NCBI RefSeq assembly: GCF_022012435.1
Contig: NZ_JAKLUA010000019.1
Location: forward strand, 1 to 64,000
Direction of reading: 5' to 3'
Length of the DNA stretch: 64,000 nt
Source of the DNA: Bradyrhizobium zhengyangense
Lineage (GTDB): Bacteria > Pseudomonadota > Alphaproteobacteria > Rhizobiales > Xanthobacteraceae
Position 1 is the first letter of the stretch. Every line of letters starts with the position of its first letter. Made by a program: the position numbers and the translations under genes. The notes under the pieces were generated by a model that saw only the letters and a program-made list of their open reading frames with translations, did not search any database and was not told the origin of the DNA. Below are positions 16,552-25,588 of the stretch, in pieces.

Positions 16552-17708
16552 CACACGCGCTCCAGAATGGCGGTCGAGGCCGCGTGGCGAACGCCCAAAA
16601 GGCCACCTGTGCCGTGCGCGATGGCGAGATCGCAATTTTTCACCTGCACCTTCGGATGCGCCTCGCCGCGCAGCTGTCTGACCGCCTCGATGATCTTGGT
16701 CATGCCGCCGCGGTTGACCGGATGGTTGCTGCAGAGGCCGCCGCCGTCGGTGTTGAACGGCAGCTTGCCGACGCCCGAGATCAGATTGCCGTCGGCGACG
16801 AACTTGCCGCCCTCGCCCTTCTTGCAGAAGCCGAGGTCCTCGAGCTGCATCAGCACCGTGATGGTGAAGCTGTCATAGATCGAGGCGTATTTGATGTCCT
16901 TCGGCGCGATGCCGGCTTCCTCGAACGCGCGCGGGCCGGACCACACACCGGCTGAGTAAGTGAGGTCGAGATCCTTGCCGCCGCGCGGCCCCTTCATCGC
17001 CTCGCCATGGCCGATCAAGCGCACCAGCGGCTTCTTCAAGCTCTTGGCAATCTCCGGCGTCGTCACGATCAACGCGCCGCCGCCGTCGGAGACGACGCAG
17101 CAATCCATGCGATGCAGCGGATCGGAGATCATCGGCGAGTTCAAGACGTCCTCGACGGTGACGACGTCCTTGAGCATCGCATGCGGATTATATTGCGCAT
17201 GGTGCGAGGCCGCGACCTTGATCCAGGCGAGTTGCTCGCTGGTGGTGCCATAGTCGTGCATATGGCGCATGGCACACATGCCATAGGCATTGTGCGTGGT
17301 CGCGCCGTAAGCAGATTCAAAATCGACCTCGGCGCCGGCCGCACGCGGCGGCATCACGCCGGTGCGCGGCTTGCCGGCCAGCGTGATCAGCGCGATCGAG
17401 CATTTGCCCGCGGCGATGGCTTCGGCGGCATGGCCGAGATGGATGATGTAGGAGCAGCCACCGGTCTCGGTGGAATCGACATGACGCAGCTTCTTGGTGT
17501 TGAGGCCGAGATAATCGACCATCGGCCAGGCGCCGCCGGGCGCATCGCCCGCGCAGAAATAGCCGTCGACATCGTCCTTGCTGATCCCGGCATCCTCGAT
17601 CGCGCCCTTGGCGACCTCGGCGTGAAGCTGGGCGGTGGATTTGTCCGGCGCATGCCGGGTCGGGTGTTCGTAGATCCCGGCAATGTAGGCCTTGCCCTTG
17701 ATGGTCAA
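16551..17708 (-). CDS. Thiolase-like (SCP-x/Ltp-type) enzyme
   Basis: A 385-residue thiolase-fold protein. The nucleophile-position Cys is C85 in STETGGCSYII, and the C-terminal motifs are CSNHPVNRGG and NCDLAIAHGTGG. The classical second cysteine before the GGG loop is replaced in IAHGTGG, as in lipid-transfer-protein thiolases and aldolases of steroid side-chain breakdown, so a thiolase or a retro-aldol reaction are both possible. No ATG fits; a TTG at 17708, with GGAG 9 nt upstream, begins the conserved TIKGKAYIAG. It heads a likely operon with DUF35, MaoC, SDR, DapA-like and Nudix genes. Confidence 0.85.
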   Translation of the reverse strand: MTIKGKAYIAGIYEHPTRHAPDKSTAQLHAEVAKGAIEDAGISKDDVDGYFCAGDAPGGAWPMVDYLGLNTKKLRHVDSTETGGCSYIIHLGHAAEAIAAGKCSIALITLAGKPRTGVMPPRAAGAEVDFESAYGATTHNAYGMCAMRHMHDYGTTSEQLAWIKVAASHHAQYNPHAMLKDVVTVEDVLNSPMISDPLHRMDCCVVSDGGGALIVTTPEIAKSLKKPLVRLIGHGEAMKGPRGGKDLDLTYSAGVWSGPRAFEEAGIAPKDIKYASIYDSFTITVLMQLEDLGFCKKGEGGKFVADGNLISGVGKLPFNTDGGGLCSNHPVNRGGMTKIIEAVRQLRGEAHPKVQVKNCDLAIAHGTGGLLGVRHAASTAILERV

Positions 17709-18310
17709 AACAGAGGTCTCCGCTCGCGTTTCTTCTTGGCTCTTTTTTCTGGACCGCTGATGCCCTGTTGGCAAGCGCGGAAATATTCCGTCGGGCGAGA
17801 GGGCGGCGGATTGGCGCAAATGCGGTGAGGCTGTCGTGTCCCGGATGCGCTTGCGGCCGGAGCACGAAAGGCTGAGCGAAATCCTAAAGATGTTTTGCCC
17901 GACGGCACAAGCAATTTTTCGTTTTATCGAAAACGAACCTGCTGGCCGAAAACAACCCCATGCACAGTAGAACGCCGACTGATTTCGAACAGAAAATCGA
18001 AACGCCACGAAGGTAGGCGCCCCCTGTGCCAGTTTCCGGAAAATCGCGGGAACGGGATTCTTTCAGGTCTCGAACCCATCGGTACGGTCGAACCAATTCC
18101 CGCGTCCGTCCTACTAACGAACACGACGGGCCTTTCTGTTCAAACGAATCTGCTCGGAAGACGCTAACTGACGAGCAAGCATGTTCAGCGGCCGGTCGGA
18201 ACCCCTATCCTTGGGCGCTATACGGCCGCCCACGACACGTTTATGTTGCAGCGTCAGAAGCCGCTCCGTTCGCCTGGCCGGGAGACACGGAGCGATCGGT
18301 GGAACTAAGA
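17709..18310. other. Divergent intergenic region, 602 bp
   Basis: This is the longest spacer in the window, between the divergent thiolase operon and TelA operon. Frames crossing it give translations without domain or compositional support. The only strong element is a 20-bp palindrome at 17918-17937. Promoters for both operons should lie here; no clear sigma70 boxes were identified by eye. Confidence 0.55.
17918..17937. promoter_or_regulatory. Palindromic operator candidate
   Basis: TTCGTTTT, the spacer ATCG, then AAAACGAA: a perfect 8-bp inverted repeat about 210 nt upstream of the thiolase start. Its size and A/T-rich half-sites suit a TetR-type or FadR-like dimer. No such regulator is encoded next to it. 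Confidence 0.5.
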
Positions 18311-19552
18311 ATGCCCGATAGCAAGCCAGCCGCGCCTCTCGATCTCTCCGTCTTTGACAATCTCGACTCATCGCCGGGACAGGTGCCGGCCGTCGCCCCA
18401 GTCCCGCAGCCTTTGACCACGACGGACCCGCGGTTGATGCCGGAACCGGCGCCTGAACGGCTTGTCGAGATCGCCAATCTCAGCGCCGCGGATTTGACGG
18501 CCGCCCAAACCTCGGCCGCGAAGGTGGATTTCCGGAACACCACCACCCTATTGGCGCACGGCGATGGAGCACTCGCCGCCATCGCCCAGACATCGCGGCA
18601 ATTGTTGACGGGCGTCCGGCTCGAGGATGCCGGCGAGGTCGGACGAATTGCCGCGAGTGTGATTGACGGCGTGAACATCCTGCGGATCCAGGACCTACAA
18701 GCCGAAGCAAGAGGTGATCAGCCGGTCACACGCAAAGGGCTGCTCGGCAAATTGATCGGCGCCGTAGCCGATGCTCGCACTGCGTTCAGCGGCTTCCTGG
18801 AGAACCGCAAGAAGTTCCTCGACTTGATGGATGCCGAACAGGCCAAGGCGCGCAAGACCAAGGCGGACCTGACGATTGCAGTCCAGCTGCTCGACCAGCA
18901 GGCGCTGGCAGTGCGGCAAAGTCTCAACGACCTGAAGATCGAGATCGCAGCCGGCCAACTCGCGCTCGACCGCGGTCAGGCCGAGCTGGAAACGCTGCGG
19001 CAGCATGCGGTCGGAACCGGCGATGCGACTGATGCCGCCGACGTGATGGAGTTTCGTTCGGCGGTCGCGAACTTCCGCGGCAAGATCGCCGAGATGCGGG
19101 AAAATCTCGTGGCATCCGCGATGTTGATCCCGATCATCGGACAGAACAAGAAAGCCGCCGAGACCCGGCTCATGAAGATATCGAACGGGATGCTGGTGGT
19201 GATCCCGCGCCTGATGGCGGTGGCAAGCCAGGCGGTGGTGCAAGTCGATATTGCGAGGGCCGCTTCCGAATCCGAGAAGCTGGATGAAGCGGCACGGCAA
19301 ATCACCATCCTGGCCTCGAAGGGCGCGCATGACGCGGCGACCAGCGCCGCCCGCAGCCTGGGTGGCGATCAGCGCAACATCGACGTGCTGGCGCAGGTCG
19401 CGGACGAGGCGATCCAGACCATGCACGAGGTCATCGCGATCGAGCGCGAGGTCGCCTCGGGCGACCGCGAACGCGAGGCCAAGCTGACGGCGATCCGCGA
19501 CCGCCTGGTGCAGGGCATGCAGGGCGTCAACGCCGCGGCGGTGCAGCGGTGA
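18311..19552 (+). CDS. TelA-like toxic-anion-resistance protein
   Basis: A 413-residue soluble, almost all-helical protein of the TelA family (PF05816). A disordered Pro/Ala-rich N-terminus leads to a long helical body (QAKARKTKADLTIAVQLLDQ, LDRGQAELETL) and the family segment VASAMLIPIIGQNKKAAETR followed by MLVVIPRLMAVASQAVVQVDI. TelA genes are linked to tellurite and lantibiotic tolerance, but the mechanism is unknown. The ATG at 18311 (MPDSKPAAP) is used; an open frame to 18026 lacks support. It starts a four-gene operon and its TGA overlaps the next GTG start. Confidence 0.88.
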   Translation: MPDSKPAAPLDLSVFDNLDSSPGQVPAVAPVPQPLTTTDPRLMPEPAPERLVEIANLSAADLTAAQTSAAKVDFRNTTTLLAHGDGALAAIAQTSRQLLTGVRLEDAGEVGRIAASVIDGVNILRIQDLQAEARGDQPVTRKGLLGKLIGAVADARTAFSGFLENRKKFLDLMDAEQAKARKTKADLTIAVQLLDQQALAVRQSLNDLKIEIAAGQLALDRGQAELETLRQHAVGTGDATDAADVMEFRSAVANFRGKIAEMRENLVASAMLIPIIGQNKKAAETRLMKISNGMLVVIPRLMAVASQAVVQVDIARAASESEKLDEAARQITILASKGAHDAATSAARSLGGDQRNIDVLAQVADEAIQTMHEVIAIEREVASGDREREAKLTAIRDRLVQGMQGVNAAAVQR

Positions 19553-19932
19553 CCGACAACCTCAATTTCGACATCCAGGCCGCGTGGCTGCGCAGGTTCA
19601 AGTCGGACGCCGAGAGCAATCTCCGCGCCTTCGCACTCAGGCTCAAGGAAGCCCTGCCAGAACTTGTGACAGTCCACGAAAGCCGTGGGCTTTTTTCGCG
19701 CAGTGTGAAGACCAGGGGCGTCTCGGTCGAGCTCGGCGAAAAGCGATACAACCTGGAGATCGACGGCGGCCGGCTCAAGGCTAGCATCGCCATGGTGGTT
19801 CACGGCGTCGTGCTCAACACCAAGAGCGTCGACCCCGCCGAATGGTTCGCGCGGCTGGCCGAGGAAACCCGGAAGGCCAGCGACTACGCGCGGGCTCTGA
19901 GCGGATCGCTCGGCGATTTCATGGCGGGCTGA
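19549..19932 (+). CDS. Unknown protein of TelA operon
   Basis: A 127-residue protein beginning with a GTG that overlaps the TelA stop (GTGA). It has no signal peptide, TM segment or known motif. Predicted alternating strand and helix segments include LFSRSVKTRGVSVELGEKRY and YNLEIDGGRLKASIAMVV. Its position, translationally coupled to TelA and 1 nt before the first YbjQ-like gene, suggests it works in the same process. Function unknown. Confidence 0.75.
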   Translation: MTDNLNFDIQAAWLRRFKSDAESNLRAFALRLKEALPELVTVHESRGLFSRSVKTRGVSVELGEKRYNLEIDGGRLKASIAMVVHGVVLNTKSVDPAEWFARLAEETRKASDYARALSGSLGDFMAG

Positions 19933-19933
19933 G

Positions 19934-20857
19934 ATGGGCATTTTCGACATCTTCAAGCAGCCGGATGCCGAGACCCTCGCCCGGCGTGCCGCCCACGACG
20001 AACGCATCGCCGACATCCAGGACTCCCTGCAAAGGCGCGAGGTGCCGAAGGTCATCAAGGAGCGGCTGGAGGGCGTACGCAGCGGACGCCGGCCCTGGAC
20101 CGCCACGCTGACGCCGGCCGAGCTGTTGATCGCGCGATCACATGGGTTGCGCCCGATCGCGGCGATCTCGGCGACCTGCTGGCTGCATTACGGCTGGTCG
20201 TGGACCGAGGGTCACGCCGAGGGCTGGCACACGGCCCTGCGCCGGTTGAAGGAAGAGGCATGGACCGCCGGCGCCAACGCAGTTCTCGATGTCAAGATGC
20301 GGACGATCCCGCTCGGCATAGACAACAGCATGGATTTCACCCTGACTGGCACCGCGGTCCGCGTCGAGGGATTGCCGCCAAGCGATGACCCGATCGTCGC
20401 CACCGTCCCTGCCCTCGAGTTCGTCAAGTTGCTCGAAGCCGACGTGGTGCCGACGGGCCTCGCGATCGGCGCCTACTATGAATGGCTCAACGACTGGCTC
20501 AACAACACGAATCTGACGTGGGCGGGCAACATCGAGTCCACGCGGCTGAGCGAGCTCTGGCAGCACGTTCGCCAGCGGGCTCATCAGGAGCTGCGAACCA
20601 ATGCGCGCCCCCAGGGCAACGGCGTGCTGGCGCATCTCAATTTCAGCGAGATGTTCGAGCGCGAAGGCCAGAACGATCGAAAGCAGTATCTCGCCCGCCA
20701 CATCGTCGTGGCGACGACCGTCGACGCCAGGCGCGGTGCCACGATTCTTCATGAGGTGCGCATGGTCGTGGACATGCATGACGGCCGCACGCCATTGGTC
20801 GGCACTACGCCACATCACCAATCCTACCAGTCCAATGAGTCCGAGGGAGCCATTTGA
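19934..20857 (+). CDS. YbjQ-like heavy-metal-binding-domain protein
   Basis: A 307-residue cytosolic protein. The N-terminal 50 residues are charged and helical. The middle contains the helix and turn LRRLKEEAWTAGANAVLDVKM, matching the 'GAnAVvgv' signature of the YbjQ/DUF74 family (PF01906), whose members form pentamers and are annotated as possible metal-binding proteins. The C-terminal 120 residues look like a second, degenerate copy. It starts 1 nt after the preceding stop. Metal binding is a family annotation, not something visible here. Confidence 0.7.
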   Translation: MGIFDIFKQPDAETLARRAAHDERIADIQDSLQRREVPKVIKERLEGVRSGRRPWTATLTPAELLIARSHGLRPIAAISATCWLHYGWSWTEGHAEGWHTALRRLKEEAWTAGANAVLDVKMRTIPLGIDNSMDFTLTGTAVRVEGLPPSDDPIVATVPALEFVKLLEADVVPTGLAIGAYYEWLNDWLNNTNLTWAGNIESTRLSELWQHVRQRAHQELRTNARPQGNGVLAHLNFSEMFEREGQNDRKQYLARHIVVATTVDARRGATILHEVRMVVDMHDGRTPLVGTTPHHQSYQSNESEGAI

Positions 20858-20858
20858 C

Positions 20859-21674
20859 ATGACCGACGAGATGCCGGCGCACGCCAGGGACCGCCTCAAG
20901 GGTTTGCGCAGCTCGGCGCATTCGACCGGCGTGTTCACCTCCGATTTTTCGGTCAATGAGTTCTTGCTGGTGCGCAAGGCCGGCTTCGAGCCGATCGGCT
21001 TGTGCGTTGGCAGCTGCGTCTACCATGTCGGCATTCAGTACCGCAGCTGGAGCAAGAACCAGGAGCTCGATGTCCTCTCCAAGGCGATGTATCACGCGCG
21101 CGAGCTGGCAATGAGCCGAATGCGGGCAGAAGCCACCGCCATGGGGGCAGACGGCATCGTCGGCGTGAAGCTGACGATCAAGCGGCTGGAGTGGGACGAA
21201 CATCTGCTCGAGTTCATCGCCATCGGCACCGGCGTCGTGCATGGCGAAGGCCATCCCGGATTCCGCGCCCATGACGGCGGCCCCTTCACCTCCGACCTGT
21301 CGGGGCAGGATTTCTGGTCGCTGCTGCATTCCGGCTATCGTCCGGTCGAGATGGTGATGGGAAGCTGCGTCTATCACGTCGCCCATCGCGGCATTCTGGC
21401 GGGCCTTGGCAGCATCGGGCAAAACGTCGAGCTCGAGAACTATACCTCGGCCATGTACGAGGCGCGGGAGATTGCCATCGACCGGATGCAGTACGAGGCC
21501 GAGGCGGCTCATGCCGAAGGCGTCGTCGGGGTCGATATCCACGAAGGCAGCCATGGCTGGCAGACCCATGTGATCGAGTTCTTTGCGATCGGAACCGCCG
21601 TGCTGCCGCTCGACCAGGAAATCGCGCCGGAGAAGATCGCCGATCCGATGATGGTGCTGTCGGTGAACGACTAG
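20859..21674 (+). CDS. Tandem YbjQ-like domain protein
   Basis: A 271-residue protein made of two similar halves. Each half has an FTSDxS start, then a conserved VGSCVYHVG or MGSCVYHVA block, then a Met/Glu-rich helix and a GADGIVGV or AEGVVGVDI turn, ending EFIAIGTGV or EFFAIGTAV. This is a clear internal duplication of a YbjQ/DUF74-like domain, with one Cys conserved per half in the SCVYHV motif. It starts 1 nt after the previous gene and ends the TelA operon. A palindromic repeat follows. Confidence 0.75.
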   Translation: MTDEMPAHARDRLKGLRSSAHSTGVFTSDFSVNEFLLVRKAGFEPIGLCVGSCVYHVGIQYRSWSKNQELDVLSKAMYHARELAMSRMRAEATAMGADGIVGVKLTIKRLEWDEHLLEFIAIGTGVVHGEGHPGFRAHDGGPFTSDLSGQDFWSLLHSGYRPVEMVMGSCVYHVAHRGILAGLGSIGQNVELENYTSAMYEAREIAIDRMQYEAEAAHAEGVVGVDIHEGSHGWQTHVIEFFAIGTAVLPLDQEIAPEKIADPMMVLSVND

Positions 21675-21712
21675 GGCGCGATCGGTCGCACGCGATATCG
21701 GAACGCCGATCC

Positions 21713-21807
21713 GTAGGGTGGGCAAAGCGAAGCGTGCCCACGTCTTTCAATATGACTCTGACCAAGATCGTGGGCACGGCGCAAGTGCGCCTTTGCCCAC
21801 CCTACGA
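21713..21807. repeat. Palindromic repeat (CGTAGGGTGGGCAAAG type)
   Basis: A perfect 16-bp inverted repeat: CGTAGGGTGGGCAAAG (21713-21728) with its complement at 21792-21807. An inner GTGCCCAC/GTGGGCAC pair lies inside. It sits between the convergent TelA operon and IOR gene and could act as a bidirectional terminator. Related copies are at 41850-41930 and 52926-53049. Confidence 0.85.
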
Positions 21808-21814
21808 GACCGTC

Positions 21815-24800
21815 CTATTCGGCAGCGATTTGTCTCGGCGCAGGCGGAGGGCTCGCCAGATCGGCAGCGAGCTGGGCGTAGCGGGCCTTGGCATCCGCCA
21901 CCGCCTTCTCCTTCACCGGGCCGTAGCCGCGGATGCGGTCGGGCAGCGAGAGGAGTTCGACAGCAGTGTCAACCGTGACGGGTGACAGCAGGCCGAGCAC
22001 GGTGGCGACGTCCTTCTCGTAGCCGACGATCAGATCGCGCTCGAGCTTGCGGTCGGCGCTGCGGCCAAAGATGTCGAAGGGCGTGCCGCGCAGGAACTTG
22101 AACTTCGCCAGCGTACGGAACGCCTTCAGCATCCACGGGCCGAAGGCGCGCTTCTTCGGACGGCCGAGCGCGTCGACGCCGCGGCTGAGGATCGGCGGAG
22201 CGAGATTGAAGCTGAAGACGTAGTCGCCTTCGAACTGATCGCGGAGCTGCTGCTCGAACGCGCCGTCGGAGAACAGGCGCGCGACCTCGTACTCGTCCTT
22301 GTAGGCGAGCAGTTTTGCGTAATTGATCGCGACCGCGCGCGGCAGCGCATCGCCGTAGCCGCCCTTGACCGCGGCGTCGCGGACCTGGTCGACCAGCTTG
22401 CGATAGCGCTTGGCCAGGCGGCCGTTCTGATAGGCGGTGAGATGCTTGGCGCGGTGCTCGATGATCTCGTCGAGCGTCATGGCGTCCAGCGACTTGGGTG
22501 CTGCAACCTCGTCCGTTCCCTTCAGCATCTCGGCGAGGCGCGCGGGGTCTGCCACCGCAAGGCGACCGAGGCGGAAGGCCTCCTTGTTCATCTTGATCGA
22601 GACGCCGTTGACCTCGATCGCCTGCTCGATCGATTCAGCCGACAACGGGAACAGGCCCTTCTGATAGGCATAGCCCATCATCATCATGTTGGTGGCAATG
22701 CTGTCACCGAGCAGCTGCTCGGCCGGCTTGGTGAAATCGAAGAAGACTGAGTCCTTGTGCAGTGCCGTCTCCAGCAGGCCGTTGAGCTTGCGGGTCTGGA
22801 AGTTGAAGTCGCGGTTGAGGACGAAATCGGCGGTGGGGATGACGTGGCTGTTGATGATGCCGCGGGTACGGCTCGAGTCGCAGAGCGAGATCGTGTCCTT
22901 GGCGACCGCGACCACCTCGTCGGCGGCGAGCACGAGATCGGCCGTGCCGGTGACGATGCGCGAGCAGGTCACCTCGGCCGTATGATCCGACAGGCGGACG
23001 TGGCTGAGCACCGCGCCGCCCTTCTGCGCGAGGCCGGACATGTCGAGGATCATCGAGGCCTTGCCCTCGATGTGCGCGGCCATGCCGAGCAGCGCGCCGA
23101 TGGTGAGCACGCCGGTGCCGCCGACACCGCCGACGGCGATGTTGTAGGGCTTGTCGAGCGTCGGCTTCGAGGTCGGCTCGGGCAGCGCACCGATGTCAGC
23201 GAGCTCCGCCGGCGCGCGGTGACGCGGCTTGCCACCGTCGACGGTGACGAAGGATGGGCAAAAGCCCTTCAGACAGGAATAGTCCTTGTTGCACGACGAC
23301 TGGTTGATGGCGCGCTTGCGGCCGAACTCGGTCTCCAGAGGCTCGACCGAGATGCAGTTCGACTGCACCGAGCAGTCGCCGCAGCCTTCGCAGACGGCCG
23401 GGTTGATCATGACGCGGCGCGCCGGATCCTCCATCAGGCCGCGCTTGCGGCGGCGGCGCTTCTCGGCGGCGCAGGTCTGCACGAACACGATCGCCGACGT
23501 GCCCTTGTACTCCCGGCACATCTTCATGACGTTGTCGAGTTCGTCGCGATGATACTTCTTCACGCCGGGCGCGATGGTGTCGGCCGGATAGGCGTCGGGC
23601 GTCTCCGAGACCAGATAGATCTCGCGGATGCCTTCGGCGTGGAGCTGGAAGGTGATCTGCTGCGGCGAGAGATCGCCGTCGTGACGCTGGCCGCCGGTCA
23701 TGGCGACGGCGTCGTTGTAGAGGATCTTGTAGGTAATGTTGGTCTTGGACGCGACTGCCTGGCGGATAGCGAGCAGGCCCGAGTGGAAATAGGTGCCGTC
23801 GCCGAGGTTTGCGAAAATGTGGTTCTCGTCGGTGAAGGGCGCGATGCCGACCCATGGCACACCCTCGCCGCCCATATGCGTGAACGTTTCGGTCGAGCGA
23901 TCCATCCACAGCGCCATGAAATGGCAGCCGATGCCGGCGAGCGCGCGGCTGCCTTCGGGGACTTTCGTGGAGGTGTTGTGGGGGCAGCCGGAGCAGAAGT
24001 AAGGGGTACGAGAAACTGGCGCCGTGGGGATCATCTGCGACGCCTGCCGACCGTTGAACCAGTCGGCCTTGGCGCGGAGCATCTCCGCAATCTCGGGGTT
24101 GAGGTTAAGTCGAAGCAGGCGTTCGGTGAGCGAGGTCGCGAGCGAGGCAACGCTGAGCTCGGCGGCGAAGGTCAGGAAGCGCTTGTCGTGCTCGTCCATC
24201 TTGCCGACGATGCGCGGGCGAACGTCATCGCGCCAGTTGAACAGCTCCTGCTTGACCTGGTTCTCGACGATCTCGCGGCGCTCCTCGACGATGAAGATTT
24301 CCTCGAGGCCGACGGCAAACTGCCGTACGCCTTCCGGCTCCAGCGGCCAGGGCATGCCAATCTTGTAGAGGCGAAGGCCGATTCTGGCGGCGACCTCTTC
24401 CGTGATGCCGAGCTCGCGCAGCGCCTGGCGGACATCCTCGTAGCTCTTGCCCGAGGCCATGATGCCGAAACGGGCGTTCGGCGAATCCATGGTGACGCGG
24501 TTGACCTTGTTGGCGCGGGCAAAGGCGATCGCGGCAAAGCCCTTGTAGTCCTGCAGGCGGCGGTCCTGCTCGAACCGGTCGTCAGGCCAGCGCAGATTGA
24601 GGCCGCCGGGCGGTAGCTCGAAATCGGGCGGGATAATGAAGGGCTTCATCTCGTCGGTGAGGTCGATCTCGGCCGTGGTCTCCACCGTCTCGGTGATCAC
24701 CTTCATCCCGACCCAGCAGCCGGAATAGCGCGACATCGCGATGCCGAGCAGGCCCATCTCGATCATCTCGTGGATGCTCGAGGGATAGAGATAGGGCATC

Positions 24801-25306
24801 AGCGCCGAGATGAAGGCATGGTCGGACTGATGCGGGACGGTGGAGGATTTGGCGCCGTGGTCGTCACCGGCAAGGCAGAGTACGCCGCCGTTCTTGGCGG
24901 AGCCGGCGGCGTTGCCGTGGCGGAAGACGTCGCCGCAGCGGTCGACGCCGGGGCCTTTGCCGTACCAGATGCCGACCACACCATCATATTTGGCGCCGGG
25001 CGAGAGGTTGAGCTGCTGCGAGCCCCAGACGGCGGTCGCCGCCAAATCCTCGTTCACGCCGGGCTGGAATTTGATGTTGTACTGCTCGAGGTGCTTCCGC
25101 GCGGCGAAAAGCTGCTGGTCGTAGCCGCCGAGGGGCGAGCCGCGGTAGCCGGAGATGAAGCCGGCGGTGTTCAGGCCGGCGGCGCGGTCGCGGCGAATCT
25201 GTGCCATGGGCAGACGGACCAGGGCCTGGATGCCCGTCGTGAAGATATGGCCGGTGTCCTGGGTGTATTTTTGATCGAGACTGATCGGACCCTGGTTGAT
25301 GCCCAT
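21815..25306 (-). CDS. Indolepyruvate ferredoxin oxidoreductase, fused
   Basis: A 1163-residue single-chain 2-oxoacid:ferredoxin oxidoreductase. It combines the alpha part (residues 1-600), with the TPP-binding GDGTYFHSGLLAIRQA and YNDAVAMTGGQ near 500-545, ferredoxin-like Cys clusters (CEGCGDCSVQSNC and CNKDYSCLKGFC, about 640-690) and the gamma domain (AVGGVGGTGVLTIGALLG from about 725). It converts aryl pyruvates such as indolepyruvate to aryl-acetyl-CoA with transfer of electrons to ferredoxin. The fused form is common in proteobacteria that degrade aromatic amino acids. The gene is monocistronic. Confidence 0.93.
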   Translation of the reverse strand: MGINQGPISLDQKYTQDTGHIFTTGIQALVRLPMAQIRRDRAAGLNTAGFISGYRGSPLGGYDQQLFAARKHLEQYNIKFQPGVNEDLAATAVWGSQQLNLSPGAKYDGVVGIWYGKGPGVDRCGDVFRHGNAAGSAKNGGVLCLAGDDHGAKSSTVPHQSDHAFISALMPYLYPSSIHEMIEMGLLGIAMSRYSGCWVGMKVITETVETTAEIDLTDEMKPFIIPPDFELPPGGLNLRWPDDRFEQDRRLQDYKGFAAIAFARANKVNRVTMDSPNARFGIMASGKSYEDVRQALRELGITEEVAARIGLRLYKIGMPWPLEPEGVRQFAVGLEEIFIVEERREIVENQVKQELFNWRDDVRPRIVGKMDEHDKRFLTFAAELSVASLATSLTERLLRLNLNPEIAEMLRAKADWFNGRQASQMIPTAPVSRTPYFCSGCPHNTSTKVPEGSRALAGIGCHFMALWMDRSTETFTHMGGEGVPWVGIAPFTDENHIFANLGDGTYFHSGLLAIRQAVASKTNITYKILYNDAVAMTGGQRHDGDLSPQQITFQLHAEGIREIYLVSETPDAYPADTIAPGVKKYHRDELDNVMKMCREYKGTSAIVFVQTCAAEKRRRRKRGLMEDPARRVMINPAVCEGCGDCSVQSNCISVEPLETEFGRKRAINQSSCNKDYSCLKGFCPSFVTVDGGKPRHRAPAELADIGALPEPTSKPTLDKPYNIAVGGVGGTGVLTIGALLGMAAHIEGKASMILDMSGLAQKGGAVLSHVRLSDHTAEVTCSRIVTGTADLVLAADEVVAVAKDTISLCDSSRTRGIINSHVIPTADFVLNRDFNFQTRKLNGLLETALHKDSVFFDFTKPAEQLLGDSIATNMMMMGYAYQKGLFPLSAESIEQAIEVNGVSIKMNKEAFRLGRLAVADPARLAEMLKGTDEVAAPKSLDAMTLDEIIEHRAKHLTAYQNGRLAKRYRKLVDQVRDAAVKGGYGDALPRAVAINYAKLLAYKDEYEVARLFSDGAFEQQLRDQFEGDYVFSFNLAPPILSRGVDALGRPKKRAFGPWMLKAFRTLAKFKFLRGTPFDIFGRSADRKLERDLIVGYEKDVATVLGLLSPVTVDTAVELLSLPDRIRGYGPVKEKAVADAKARYAQLAADLASPPPAPRQIAAE

Positions 25307-25588
25307 TCTTGTCCTCTTCCGCCCTTATGAGCGTTTGGCTGCTTAAGCCGTTGCCTGCCCATTGCTTTTAGCTAGGGCACGCCGACCACCTCTGCCACTC
25401 TATGTCGGATATTTAACCCGGCGCATCACAAATCTGGCCCATCCGTGGCGGCAGGAAAAAAACGCAATTTCGTGGCCGGAAAGGCATTGGCGATTTTCAG
25501 TTTGTGTCACCATACCCCCGCTGTCGCGAAACGACATGACGCCGTTATGATCCGGCTGTCGATTGAGGGGCGCAGGAGAAGGCATTCG

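Noticed and set aside
18026..18310. Upstream extension of the TelA gene
   Set aside because: The sequence is Arg/Ser-rich with no family similarity, and the region lies next to a palindromic intergenic element. The ATG at 18311 begins the family-like protein.
22757..24616. A 619-aa open frame on the plus strand opposite the IOR gene
   Set aside because: It lies wholly antisense to a gene with strong Fe-S and TPP motifs. Its translation is Arg/His/Asp/Ala-rich and has no domain, as expected of an antisense frame in high-GC DNA.
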